From assembly GCF_900104575.1 (NCBI RefSeq), contig NZ_LT629731.1, forward strand, positions 1,223,051 to 1,287,050: DNA of 64,000 bases, read 5' to 3'. Shown here piece after piece: positions 51,492 through 59,421 of this stretch. Source of the DNA: Bacillus tuaregi. GTDB taxonomy: Bacteria > Bacillota > Bacilli > Bacillales > Cytobacillaceae. The notes under the pieces were generated by a model. The model did no database searches and was not told where the DNA came from. It worked only from the letters and a program-made list of their open reading frames with translations. Numbering within the stretch: the first letter of the stretch is position 1; every line of letters begins with the position of its first letter. The position numbers and the translations under genes are program-made.

Positions 51492-52583
51492 ATGATTCTA
51501 TTCGGTACTTTCACTCAAGCTCTTTTGTATTTATGTTTAGCCATTATGGTCGGTACATTTATCCTTTCATTAGTATCAAGTAGAAATAAACCAGCTCTTC
51601 ATGTACCAAAATGGCTGTTGCTGTCGGCAATAGGTGGAGTCGGAATATTATCCTTTTACCCAGTATGGGAATTAATCTTATATTTAAAACAAAATATCGG
51701 TTTATCCATAACCCTTCTTCAGTCTGTATTATTCACATTTGAAGTGGGGAAGGCATGGGTAGTGACCTATCTGCTGTCAACTCTGTTATTTTTATGGGTG
51801 ATATGGGTTGACTATCGAAGAAAAGCTGTCTATGCATCTTTTGGATTGGTTTTAGCTTTGTTTATTATTCTTGCCCTTGGCTGGACTAGCCATGCAAGTA
51901 GCTACGACAGGGTTATCGGTTTTATTAGTCATTCTTTACACCTAACGATGGTCAGTGTATGGGTGGGAATTCTGTTTATTGTTAGCTGGTGTTCAACCAA
52001 CCATGAAAATTGGTCTCGTTTTCTGAAGTGGTTTACACCAGTAGCCATCCTTTGCTTTGCTAGCACCATCCTAAGTGGTCTGATTCTTATGACGTTTGCG
52101 ATTGACCCTAATCAATATCTAAATTCCTGGATGCTTCCATATGGTCAGACATTATTGATTAAACATTTATTGATCATTCCTTTGTTTGGATATGCCATTA
52201 TTAATAGTATCTTTGTAAAAAAGAGACTGCGAAGCGATGATCAATATAATCCAAAACCATGGACAAAATTAGAAAGTGTTATTATTTTACTTATTTTTTC
52301 GGCAACCGCTGCTATGGGCCAGCAGGCTCCGCCTCATGAAACGATTGTTACGGCTGAAGGTGCATCAACACTTTTTACGTTATTTTATCAAGACTTTCAA
52401 CCAAGCATGACTGTACAGCTTGGTATGAATCCGATCAGTCTTTTGTTCCTTGGCTTTGCCCTCCTATTTTTAGTTCTGTTTATCCTGGCTTATTGGAAAA
52501 AGGCATCTAGTATTGTTTCATTTCTAATGAGTGGTTTATTGTTTGTTTGTGTTTATTTAACTGTCATTTTTAGTGTGCAATAA
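51492..52583 (+). CDS. CopD-family copper transport membrane protein
   Basis: A 363-aa protein with about eight to nine membrane helices. HSLHLTMVSVWVGILFIVSW (about 157-176) and GQTLLIKHLLIIPLFGYAII (about 219-238) match the CopD family, which is thought to import copper delivered by CopC. It follows the copC-type gene by two bases with a weak AAAGGA RBS inside it, so translation is probably coupled. Element remnant copy 7 lies just downstream. Confidence 0.85.
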   Translation: MILFGTFTQALLYLCLAIMVGTFILSLVSSRNKPALHVPKWLLLSAIGGVGILSFYPVWELILYLKQNIGLSITLLQSVLFTFEVGKAWVVTYLLSTLLFLWVIWVDYRRKAVYASFGLVLALFIILALGWTSHASSYDRVIGFISHSLHLTMVSVWVGILFIVSWCSTNHENWSRFLKWFTPVAILCFASTILSGLILMTFAIDPNQYLNSWMLPYGQTLLIKHLLIIPLFGYAIINSIFVKKRLRSDDQYNPKPWTKLESVIILLIFSATAAMGQQAPPHETIVTAEGASTLFTLFYQDFQPSMTVQLGMNPISLLFLGFALLFLVLFILAYWKKASSIVSFLMSGLLFVCVYLTVIFSVQ

Positions 52584-52597
52584 GAGATATTTCTATA

Positions 52598-52645
52598 ATC
52601 AAATTCGCCCTTTCGGTACAAAAAGCATTTGCTGAATGAAGTTAA
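52598..52645 (-). mobile_element. structured dispersed element, copy 7 (deletion remnant)
   Basis: Read on the minus strand: TTAACTTCATTCAGC, then AAATGCTTTTTGTACCGAAAG joined directly to GGCGAATTTGAT. Both element termini are kept but about 180 internal bases are gone. It derives from the long form because it retains the GTACC arm. It is the only copy in the opposite orientation. Confidence 0.8.
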
Positions 52646-52683
52646 ATTTAAGTACTTTCTTTGTAGTGAAACCATAGGATAAC

Positions 52684-53298
52684 ATGACAATTGATGAGGG
52701 GATTGATGAAAACATGTACTATGGTCCTTATATATATCCGTATCAATATCCATATGATGCGAATGCTTTTATGTATTACTACGGAAGACAGCTTCCTTAT
52801 TGGCCTTATCCAAACGAGATAGAGGCTGGAAACCGATTTGATTCCTTTCGTTCCTACAATGGGAATGATAGAAATTCTCGGGAAGACTACGGCCCAAAGC
52901 CATTTACAATCAATATTAATCAAGCAACGAAGCAAAACAATACGTTCCGTACCGCATTATGGACTGGAACACAACTTCAAATTACTTTAATGAGTCTTAA
53001 GAGAGGTGAAGATATCGGTTTAGAGATGCATCCTGATGTTGATCAATTCCTACGGGTTGAGCAAGGTCAGGGGTTGGTTCAAATGGGGAAGAGCAGGGAT
53101 CAGTTAACCTTTAGAAGGAGAGTCTATGATGATTCGGCTATTGTGATACCTGCTGGTACATGGCATAATTTAATAAATACAGGAAATGGACCGCTTAAGC
53201 TTTACTCGATATATGCACCGCCAAATCATCCATTTGGCACGGTTCATGAAACGAAGTCAGAAGCAGAGGCGGCAGAAGAAGGTCATCATTCTAGCTAA
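52684..53298 (+). CDS. cupin-domain protein with Tyr-rich N-terminus
   Basis: A 204-aa protein. Residues about 10-45 are rich in Tyr, Pro and Asn (YYGPYIYPYQYPYDANAFMY), a style common in spore-coat proteins. A cupin barrel follows (about 90-185): G-E-D-I-G-L-E-M-H-P-D-V-D-Q-F-L-R-V-E-Q-G and later VIPAGTWHNLINTGNGPLKL give the His/Glu metal ligands. It could be a coat-associated sugar-isomerase-like cupin or dioxygenase; substrate unknown. The start is ambiguous: ATG 52684, or ATG 52714 after GAGGGG. Confidence 0.82.
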   Translation: MTIDEGIDENMYYGPYIYPYQYPYDANAFMYYYGRQLPYWPYPNEIEAGNRFDSFRSYNGNDRNSREDYGPKPFTININQATKQNNTFRTALWTGTQLQITLMSLKRGEDIGLEMHPDVDQFLRVEQGQGLVQMGKSRDQLTFRRRVYDDSAIVIPAGTWHNLINTGNGPLKLYSIYAPPNHPFGTVHETKSEAEAAEEGHHSS

Positions 53299-53343
53299 AG
53301 AAATAAAGCTATAATGATGGATTTTGATGAAAAAGCTTGAAAA

Positions 53344-53376
53344 GGGATTGTCTTAATGGGCAATCTCTCTTTTTCA
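53344..53376. terminator. hairpin between convergent genes
   Basis: GGGATTGTC / GGCAATCTC, one mismatch, six-base loop, then TCTTTTT. Confidence 0.5.
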
Positions 53377-53383
53377 TAATAAC

Positions 53384-53722
53384 TCAATGGTTTTTTCCTA
53401 TGACCTGCTCGCGAATGTTTTCCAGTTCTTCTAGCGACAAATCACCAAGTGATTTCTTGATCTCATCCTCAAGCTGCTTTCTGTTTCTTTCTCGATATTG
53501 ATTCCACCATTCTCGAAGACCCTCAGTATTTTCTAAAAGATATTCAATATCAATTTCTTCGACTTCATCATCGGAAAGATATTGCAGCACTGCACCTAGC
53601 ATACGATTTAGACCTTCGATTTCATCTTCATTCTTTTTATTATTTTTCACCTCTTCATGCTCTTCCTGCACAGCTTTATCGTCAATGTTCTCTAAGCTAT
53701 TAGTATTGGGCTTACGTGGCAT
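53384..53722 (-). CDS. acidic hypothetical protein, 112 aa
   Basis: Starts MPRKPNTNSLENIDDKAVQE. It is highly charged and helical, with DDEVEEIDIEYLLENTEGLR followed by EWWNQYRERNRKQLEDEIKK; it probably forms a helical bundle or coiled coil. No signal peptide. GGAGGG lies 9 bases before the ATG. Family not recognised. Confidence 0.7.
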   Translation of the reverse strand: MPRKPNTNSLENIDDKAVQEEHEEVKNNKKNEDEIEGLNRMLGAVLQYLSDDEVEEIDIEYLLENTEGLREWWNQYRERNRKQLEDEIKKSLGDLSLEELENIREQVIGKNH

Positions 53723-53877
53723 TATGAAACACCCTCCATTCCAAGTCTTTCATTATGAATGATAGTATTCCCATTAAAAAGCTACTGAATAACATTTACT
53801 CAGCAGAATAAAAATGTCTATTTAGCAAATACTTTGGTTATGACCCTCAGGGTTTGATCTTAAAAAAGGTGATGAAC

Positions 53878-54018
53878 ATGAAAAAAAAGGACCAATACGA
53901 ATTTGCTAACCTGTCTAATAAAGAGCTAAAACAAGTCAATTCCCTTCAAAAAGAACTCAGCAAGGAATCGGGGGAAGAGGTTGTCTTAATTGCCTATGAG
54001 GAACAGAATAAAGAATAG
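53878..54018 (+). CDS. small hypothetical protein, 46 aa
   Basis: Starts MKKKDQYEFANLSNKELKQV and ends VVLIAYEEQNKE. Basic N-terminus, helix in the middle, acidic tail. AAGGTGATG RBS. It has its own terminator 20 bases downstream, which supports a real gene. No family was recognised. Confidence 0.6.
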   Translation: MKKKDQYEFANLSNKELKQVNSLQKELSKESGEEVVLIAYEEQNKE

Positions 54019-54039
54019 GTTTTGTAGGGATTCATCCCT

Positions 54040-54072
54040 AAAAGCACACATAGCGCTGCCATGTGTGCTTTT
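54040..54072. terminator. terminator after the 46-aa gene
   Basis: AAAAGCACACAT / ATGTGTGCTTTT stem with a nine-base loop; A and T flanks suit both convergent genes. Confidence 0.87.
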
Positions 54073-54087
54073 GGAGATTAGTTATGA

Positions 54088-54399
54088 TTATAGCCAGTTG
54101 TCATCAATGGAATGAACCTCTGCAATGGAGTAGGCTGCATTGGTAATGGCCTGCGGCAGTGATTCACCAGATGAACAAATGTCATTAAAACAAATCTGAT
54201 TAGTACTAGAGTCTTTCACTTGATAGGTAAATCCAAGTTGCTTTAGTCGTTCTACAATCATCATTGCGTGTTCTAAATTTTGCTCTGGTATAAATTCGTG
54301 ATTATGAATGAAGACGCCCCTTTCAAAATCATACCAGCGGTCCCACCGATTCAATTTCCATCCCATAATTCTCCGCGCGATAATATCAATTTTATTCAT
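54088..54399 (-). CDS. phage ABA-sandwich domain (BC1872-like) protein
   Basis: A 103-aa protein with MNKIDIIARRIMGWKLNRWD, then FIPEQNLEHAMMIVERLKQL and LPQAITNAAYSIAE. These match the small phage-type ABA-sandwich family seen in Bacillus genomes and phages. Function unknown. It is probably a solitary phage-derived gene; no other phage genes are nearby. TAGGAG RBS upstream. Confidence 0.72.
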   Translation of the reverse strand: MNKIDIIARRIMGWKLNRWDRWYDFERGVFIHNHEFIPEQNLEHAMMIVERLKQLGFTYQVKDSSTNQICFNDICSSGESLPQAITNAAYSIAEVHSIDDNWL

Positions 54400-54593
54400 T
54401 ACCTGTTGCTCTCCTATATCTTAATTTTTATTATTTTACCATTTTAAAGAATGTCAGCCTATTAATTTGATTAGGATTTGCGATAGGTATAAATATAAGG
54501 TAATAGTAGTCAGCATCATTAGTATATAACAAGCCTATTTGCTTCGAGATACTTCATAAAATGGGTGTACGGTGAATCCACTTCTACAAAATA

Positions 54594-54634
54594 ATGCTAA
54601 AAGAACTATCCAAACATGATACCTCTTTTAGCAT
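54594..54634 (-). terminator. terminator of the HAD-like gene
   Basis: ATGCTAAAAGA / TCTTTTAGCAT perfect arms with a 19-base loop; T-rich on the minus strand beyond it. It lies 30 bases after the gene's stop. Confidence 0.75.
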
Positions 54635-54663
54635 TTGTGGCTTCTTCAACCTATTTATGTTTG

Positions 54664-55134
54664 TTAATATCGAAGTGTTGCCTTCAATCGATTAGGGTAT
54701 AGAAATAATTCAAGTGCATGTTGAATATGATGGACAGCAACGTCAGCGCTTTGCAGGGCCTTTAATGAGCACCCCTCCTGACCAATAATCCCTATTCCAA
54801 TTCTCGATTCCTTCAGCATCCATTCATCATTACTGCCATTTCCAATGGAAGCTGTTTCATAGGAGCCTAATTCTTTGATTAGCGTTAGCTTGCTGTATCT
54901 CTCATCCTCTCGGTCAATTGTAGTTATTTTTACAGGGAGATCTTTCATTTCAACAGCGACGCTGCCAAAGGTATCGGCCGTTATCACGTAAATCTCGACT
55001 ACTTCAGCCAGTTTGACAAGTAAATCAGAGACGCCTGTAAGCAGTGTGCCATCCTTTGCCAACGTCCCATTATAATCCAAAACGAGATATTTAATATTCA
55101 AATCTCCAAATCCGGGAATCGCAACCTCTATCAT
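54664..55134 (-). CDS. HAD-like protein resembling a soluble P-type-ATPase domain
   Basis: A 156-aa protein: LVLDYNGTLAKDG (motif I D-x-N-G-T near residue 18-26), VITADTFGS (motif II, about 50-58) and IGNGSNDEWML (motif IV-like, G-N-G-x-N-D, about 100-110). It matches the small soluble HAD proteins that look like the phosphorylation domain of P-type ATPases; Asn replaces the second Asp of DxD, as in P-type ATPases. Substrate unknown. ATG 55134 is 5 bases after GGAGG. Confidence 0.82.
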   Translation of the reverse strand: MIEVAIPGFGDLNIKYLVLDYNGTLAKDGTLLTGVSDLLVKLAEVVEIYVITADTFGSVAVEMKDLPVKITTIDREDERYSKLTLIKELGSYETASIGNGSNDEWMLKESRIGIGIIGQEGCSLKALQSADVAVHHIQHALELFLYPNRLKATLRY

Positions 55135-55281
55135 ATATACCTCCGTCAAGTAAACTCTTTCACATATATTATAGCAGAGGGCCGTTCCTCATGCTCTCGA
55201 ATGGAATGAATCCTTCTGTAAAATATTTTTTCAAAAAAGTAAACTAGTATATTATATACATCTATATGTAAATCACTAGTT

Positions 55282-58071
55282 ATGGTCTTATCGAGGAATG
55301 CTAAATCCTTGTATGGACATAATAATCATTACAATTTGGCTGTTACGGGACAGGAGGCGATTGCTATAAGTCGGGTAAGGTCGTGGGCTCCTTTTTTTAT
55401 TTTGGGGTATCTTATCTTACATTATCTCTGGATTTATTTTTGGAGAAATCAAGGTGAAAGAGATTTGCTTGTTTGGGGAAGCAATCTTTTTCAGTTGCTT
55501 GCTCCACTCATTGCTTTTATCATTTTACTTAACCGTACTTCTCAGAAAGTAAAAACGGCTCAATACTTCTGGTTATTATTATCAATCGGTTGTCTATGTT
55601 TCACTATTGGACAATGCATTTGGAATTATTATGAGTTAATCCTAAAAATGGATCATCCTGTTCCGGGCTACGCTGACCTTTTTTGGCTGTTAAAGGATGT
55701 GACTTTTTTCTTCGCTTTTTTGTTGGGGTTATATTCCATAAGACATGCGTTTTCAAAAGTGCAGTTTTTTCTCGACATTCTGGTCATTATGGTGGTGGCA
55801 ATTTCATTTAGCGCAGAATTCATCATTGAACCCATATTGCGCACAGAAAAAACAGAGTCGTTGCTGCTCACTCTTGCCTATATTGCTAATCCATTGGCTG
55901 ATTATGGAATCTTGTTTGCAGCTTTAAGTATTTTTATGATACGTGACAGCAGAGTATCAAGAAAAGCGTTTTATCCGATCATTTTAGGATTTAGTATCAA
56001 TTTAATTGCAAATACAGCCTATAGCTATCTTGTGATTCATAAAAGCTATGAAACAGGAAGCTTTCTGGATCCACTATGGCCATTTTCATTTCTGCTGATT
56101 GGGTTAGCCGGGTTGTATGCTAGTGAAGTTATAAATGATGAAACAAAACCGATTATACCTGTTAATCTATTCAAGTATCGCTACTTATTTCCTTATTTTG
56201 CTTTTATCGTTTTATTGGCTGTAGCTTTTTATAGAATGATGCCATTTTTGAATATTCTGACATGTGGAGTAAGTATTGCGATGGTTTTAGTTATCACAAG
56301 ACTTTATATGACATTAATCATGAACGAGAACCTTTTACTTAATAGTAAAAGGTTGACGGCAGATTTAGCGAAGAAAAATCTCGAACTAAAGACAACGAAT
56401 CAAACCTTATTTGAAAAAGAGCAGCATCTACAGGATATCTTCAATAATTTGAATGCCGTCATTTGGTCGGTTGATTATCAGACAAATAAGATTATGATTT
56501 CCTCGGGTGTAGAAGAAATCTTTGGGTATCAACGGAAAGATATATTAGAAAATCCCTCGTTATGGAAAACGGCTGTTCACCCGGAGGATCAAGAAATCAT
56601 TGCAGAATTTGACCCGAAGGCAACAAATATCAATCCTTTAGTGGAGTTTCGTATCCTTCAGCCTAATGGGGAACAAAGATGGATTCAAGTGGTGAGAACG
56701 AGAATCTATAATGAGCGAAAGCAATTATTGAAAACACATTCGGTGATTACGGATATTACGGAGCATAAGGAAGCAGAGGAAAAAATAGAATACATGGCCT
56801 TCCATGACGAACTTACCGGGTTAGCGAACCGGAGTTTATTTTATAGAAGCTTGAAGCTGGAAATGGAAAAGGCTGTTACAGGTCACAAGCAAGTAGCTGT
56901 AATGTTCATTGACCTAGACCGGTTCAAATCCATTAATGATACATTAGGACATTATATTGGGGACCAGCTGATTAAGCATGTAGCAATACGCTTGAGAGAT
57001 TGTGTAATGGAAATGGGAACAGTCTGCAGGCTTGGCGGTGACGAATTCACTATCATTCTTCCTTCGGAGTCAAAGGAGGATAGCGAAATACTTGCTAAAA
57101 GAATTATGATGCTTCTTGGTGAAGCCTATTCCATACAAGGAAACGAGCTTTTTATCACGCCTACTATTGGCATCAGTCTATATCCAGATCACGGAGAAAC
57201 AGAGGAAGAGCTGATTAAAAAAGCCGATATGGCCATGTACCATGCAAAAGAGCGCGGTAAGAATAATTATTATGTCTATACCTCTGATTTAGAAAAGAAG
57301 AATGCAAGAAAAATGAAGCTGGAAAATGCGTTAAGAAAAGCCATTGATCATAACGAGCTAGCTCTTCATTACCAGCCAAAGGTAGAGCTAGCTACGGAAC
57401 TAATTGTTGGAGCAGAGGCACTGTTGCGATGGAAAAACCCGGAGCTTGGGAATATTTCACCGGTGGAGTTTATTCCGGTAGCGGAGGAAACCGGTCTCAT
57501 TCACAGAATTGGTGAATGGGTATTACAAACTGCCTGTAGACAGCATCTACAATGGCAGGAAAGGGGAGTGCCACCGCTAACGATATCGATCAATGTTTCG
57601 GCAGAGCAACTCCGCAAGGATTTCATCCAAAGGGTGTCTGAAATTATAGAAACAACGAAGGTAGACCCTAGTAAAATCGAACTAGAAATTACGGAAAGTG
57701 TGATGCAAAATATGGAAGAGACATCGATTATTTTGCATGAGCTAAAGAAATTGGGCGTTCATCTTGCAATCGATGATTTTGGTAAAGGCTACTCCTCCTT
57801 AAGCTACTTGAAAAATCTTCCGGTTGATTGTGTGAAAATTGATAAATCGTTCATTGATGATATAGGCGAAACCTCGAATGGCGGTGAAATGGTAAAGACC
57901 ATCATCGATATGGGTAGAAATCTTAATTTCAATGTTGTAGCAGAAGGTATTGAAACAGAGCACCAAAAGGATTTCCTCCGACAGCATCACTGTGCATTAG
58001 GGCAAGGATATTTATTCTGTCCTCCTTTGCCGCCAGACCAGATGATTCCGTTATTGAAGAAAAAGAAATAG
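55282..58071 (+). CDS. membrane GGDEF-EAL c-di-GMP enzyme with PAS
   Basis: A 929-aa protein: about ten membrane helices (about 28-355), a PAS domain (about 375-495), GGDEF (about 500-660) and EAL (about 675-925). Cyclase motif is CRLGGDEFTIIL; the RxxD inhibitory site is absent (M-E-M-G at that position). EAL motifs are complete: GAEALLRWKNP, ELEITESVMQ, AIDDFGKGYSSLSYL and VAEGIETE. It could make or break c-di-GMP; with both sites intact the direction is unknown. The start lacks a clear RBS, so the N-terminus is uncertain. Confidence 0.9.
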   Translation: MVLSRNAKSLYGHNNHYNLAVTGQEAIAISRVRSWAPFFILGYLILHYLWIYFWRNQGERDLLVWGSNLFQLLAPLIAFIILLNRTSQKVKTAQYFWLLLSIGCLCFTIGQCIWNYYELILKMDHPVPGYADLFWLLKDVTFFFAFLLGLYSIRHAFSKVQFFLDILVIMVVAISFSAEFIIEPILRTEKTESLLLTLAYIANPLADYGILFAALSIFMIRDSRVSRKAFYPIILGFSINLIANTAYSYLVIHKSYETGSFLDPLWPFSFLLIGLAGLYASEVINDETKPIIPVNLFKYRYLFPYFAFIVLLAVAFYRMMPFLNILTCGVSIAMVLVITRLYMTLIMNENLLLNSKRLTADLAKKNLELKTTNQTLFEKEQHLQDIFNNLNAVIWSVDYQTNKIMISSGVEEIFGYQRKDILENPSLWKTAVHPEDQEIIAEFDPKATNINPLVEFRILQPNGEQRWIQVVRTRIYNERKQLLKTHSVITDITEHKEAEEKIEYMAFHDELTGLANRSLFYRSLKLEMEKAVTGHKQVAVMFIDLDRFKSINDTLGHYIGDQLIKHVAIRLRDCVMEMGTVCRLGGDEFTIILPSESKEDSEILAKRIMMLLGEAYSIQGNELFITPTIGISLYPDHGETEEELIKKADMAMYHAKERGKNNYYVYTSDLEKKNARKMKLENALRKAIDHNELALHYQPKVELATELIVGAEALLRWKNPELGNISPVEFIPVAEETGLIHRIGEWVLQTACRQHLQWQERGVPPLTISINVSAEQLRKDFIQRVSEIIETTKVDPSKIELEITESVMQNMEETSIILHELKKLGVHLAIDDFGKGYSSLSYLKNLPVDCVKIDKSFIDDIGETSNGGEMVKTIIDMGRNLNFNVVAEGIETEHQKDFLRQHHCALGQGYLFCPPLPPDQMIPLLKKKK

Positions 58072-58134
58072 CAATCTAGAACATTCGGCTGTTACACTTG
58101 AATGGTGTGGAAATTACAGGCAGGGGGCTGAATA

Positions 58135-59112
58135 ATGAAAGCAAGGATATACATAACGAGAAAACTTCCGGATGAAGTGGTTCGAGGCTTGCAGGAGCAA
58201 TTCCATGTTACCATGTGGGAAAAAGTGGATATACCCGTCCCATATGAGATATTGGAAAAAGAAATACAACATGTCGATGGTTTATTTTCCATGTTAACCG
58301 AAACCATTGATGAAAAGCTCCTACAAAAGGCGAAAAAACTGAAAGTTATCAGTACGATGGCGGTAGGCTATAACAATATTGATATAGCAGCTGCATCAAA
58401 GCAAAGGATCATGGTTACGCATACACCGGGCGTATTAACAGAAACAACGGCGGATTTAACATTTGCTTTGCTAATGGCAGCTGCAAGACGGGTAATCGAG
58501 GCTTCAGACTATGTACGTAAGGGCTCTTGGAAGACGTGGTCACCGATGCTGTTGACTGGGCAGGATATATATGGCTCGACCTTAGGGATTATTGGCTTTG
58601 GCCAAATTGGTCAGGCATTGGCAAGAAGAGCAGCGGGCTTTAATATGAAGGTGCTGTATTATAGCCGGAGTCGCAAGGAACATGCTGAAAAGGAGACAGG
58701 TGCGATTTACACAGATTTGGAATCCTTATTAAAGGAGTCCGATTTTGTAAGTGTTTTAACGCCATTAACCGCTGAAACAAAACATATCATTGATGAGAAG
58801 GAATTAGCTCTCATGAAGAAAACGGCCATCCTTATTAACACGGCTCGGGGTGAAGTAGTGAATGAGACGGCACTCTATCAGGCCTTGCAAAATGGAGAGA
58901 TTTTGGCAGCGGGTTTAGATGTTTTTCAGGAAGAGCCGATTTCAATGGATCATCCTTTACTGACACTTCCAAACGTTGTGGCCTTACCGCATATTGGAAG
59001 CGCCAGTGTAAAGACAAGATTAGCAATGGCCCACCTCGCTGCACAGCAGCTCATCGATGGGCTACATGGGAAAAGACCAGAAAATACGGTTAATCCCATC
59101 GTATTTGAATAA
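58135..59112 (+). CDS. D-glycerate dehydrogenase / glyoxylate-hydroxypyruvate reductase
   Basis: A 325-aa NAD(P)-dependent enzyme: VGYNNIDIAAASKQRIMVTH substrate domain, GIIGFGQIGQALARRAAGFN nucleotide-binding motif (about 152-171), LINTARGEVVNE with the catalytic Arg (about 230) and ALPHIGSAS with the catalytic His (about 285). It reduces glyoxylate or hydroxypyruvate to glycolate or D-glycerate. AGGGGGCTG RBS upstream; terminator downstream. Confidence 0.92.
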   Translation: MKARIYITRKLPDEVVRGLQEQFHVTMWEKVDIPVPYEILEKEIQHVDGLFSMLTETIDEKLLQKAKKLKVISTMAVGYNNIDIAAASKQRIMVTHTPGVLTETTADLTFALLMAAARRVIEASDYVRKGSWKTWSPMLLTGQDIYGSTLGIIGFGQIGQALARRAAGFNMKVLYYSRSRKEHAEKETGAIYTDLESLLKESDFVSVLTPLTAETKHIIDEKELALMKKTAILINTARGEVVNETALYQALQNGEILAAGLDVFQEEPISMDHPLLTLPNVVALPHIGSASVKTRLAMAHLAAQQLIDGLHGKRPENTVNPIVFE

Positions 59113-59122
59113 TGAATCTATT

Positions 59123-59157
59123 AAAACGCATTTCTTCACAAGAATTGCGTTTTTTTG
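59123..59157 (+). terminator. terminator after the glycerate dehydrogenase gene
   Basis: AAAACGCATTTCTT / AAGAATTGCGTTTT stem with a three-base loop and seven Ts. Confidence 0.87.
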
Positions 59158-59216
59158 TAAGTCTCTTTAAAACTCGATTATTGAGGTATAAAATGGAAGT
59201 AGATATTATGTTGCTT

Positions 59217-59406
59217 TTAACTTCATTCAGCAGAAGTCCTCCACTTCTATAAGTGGGGGATGAATGCAAGTGGTCCTTCGATTCAGCGTGGGTACAAACC
59301 CAAGCTGAATGAAGTTAAGCCTCCGGCGAGTCTTGCGATTTTTTAAAGGTAGTTTACCCGAGCGAGCTCAGGTAATCCGGACGCAAATTCGACGGGCGAA
59401 TTTGAT
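59217..59406 (+). mobile_element. structured dispersed element, copy 6 (medium form)
   Basis: Left end TTAACTTCATTCAGCAGAAG. The third hairpin reads CAGCGTGGGTACAAACCC then AAGCTG instead of CAGTGGGG...CCCCGGCTG, changes on both sides that keep it paired. The CGGATGTCAC segment is altered to CGAGTCTTGC. The TTTACCCGAGC/GCTCAGGTAA stem and terminal hairpin are intact. It ends 15 bp before the start codon of the next gene, whose RBS directly abuts the element. Confidence 0.82.
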
Positions 59407-59421
59407 AAGGGGTGAGAGTTT

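Noticed and set aside
13958-59406. Element copies as riboswitches or T-box leaders
   Set aside because: The downstream genes are unrelated, and copies have mobile-element-like termini, deletion derivatives and an inverted copy. No T-box, SAM, TPP, FMN, cobalamin or purine signature was recognised.
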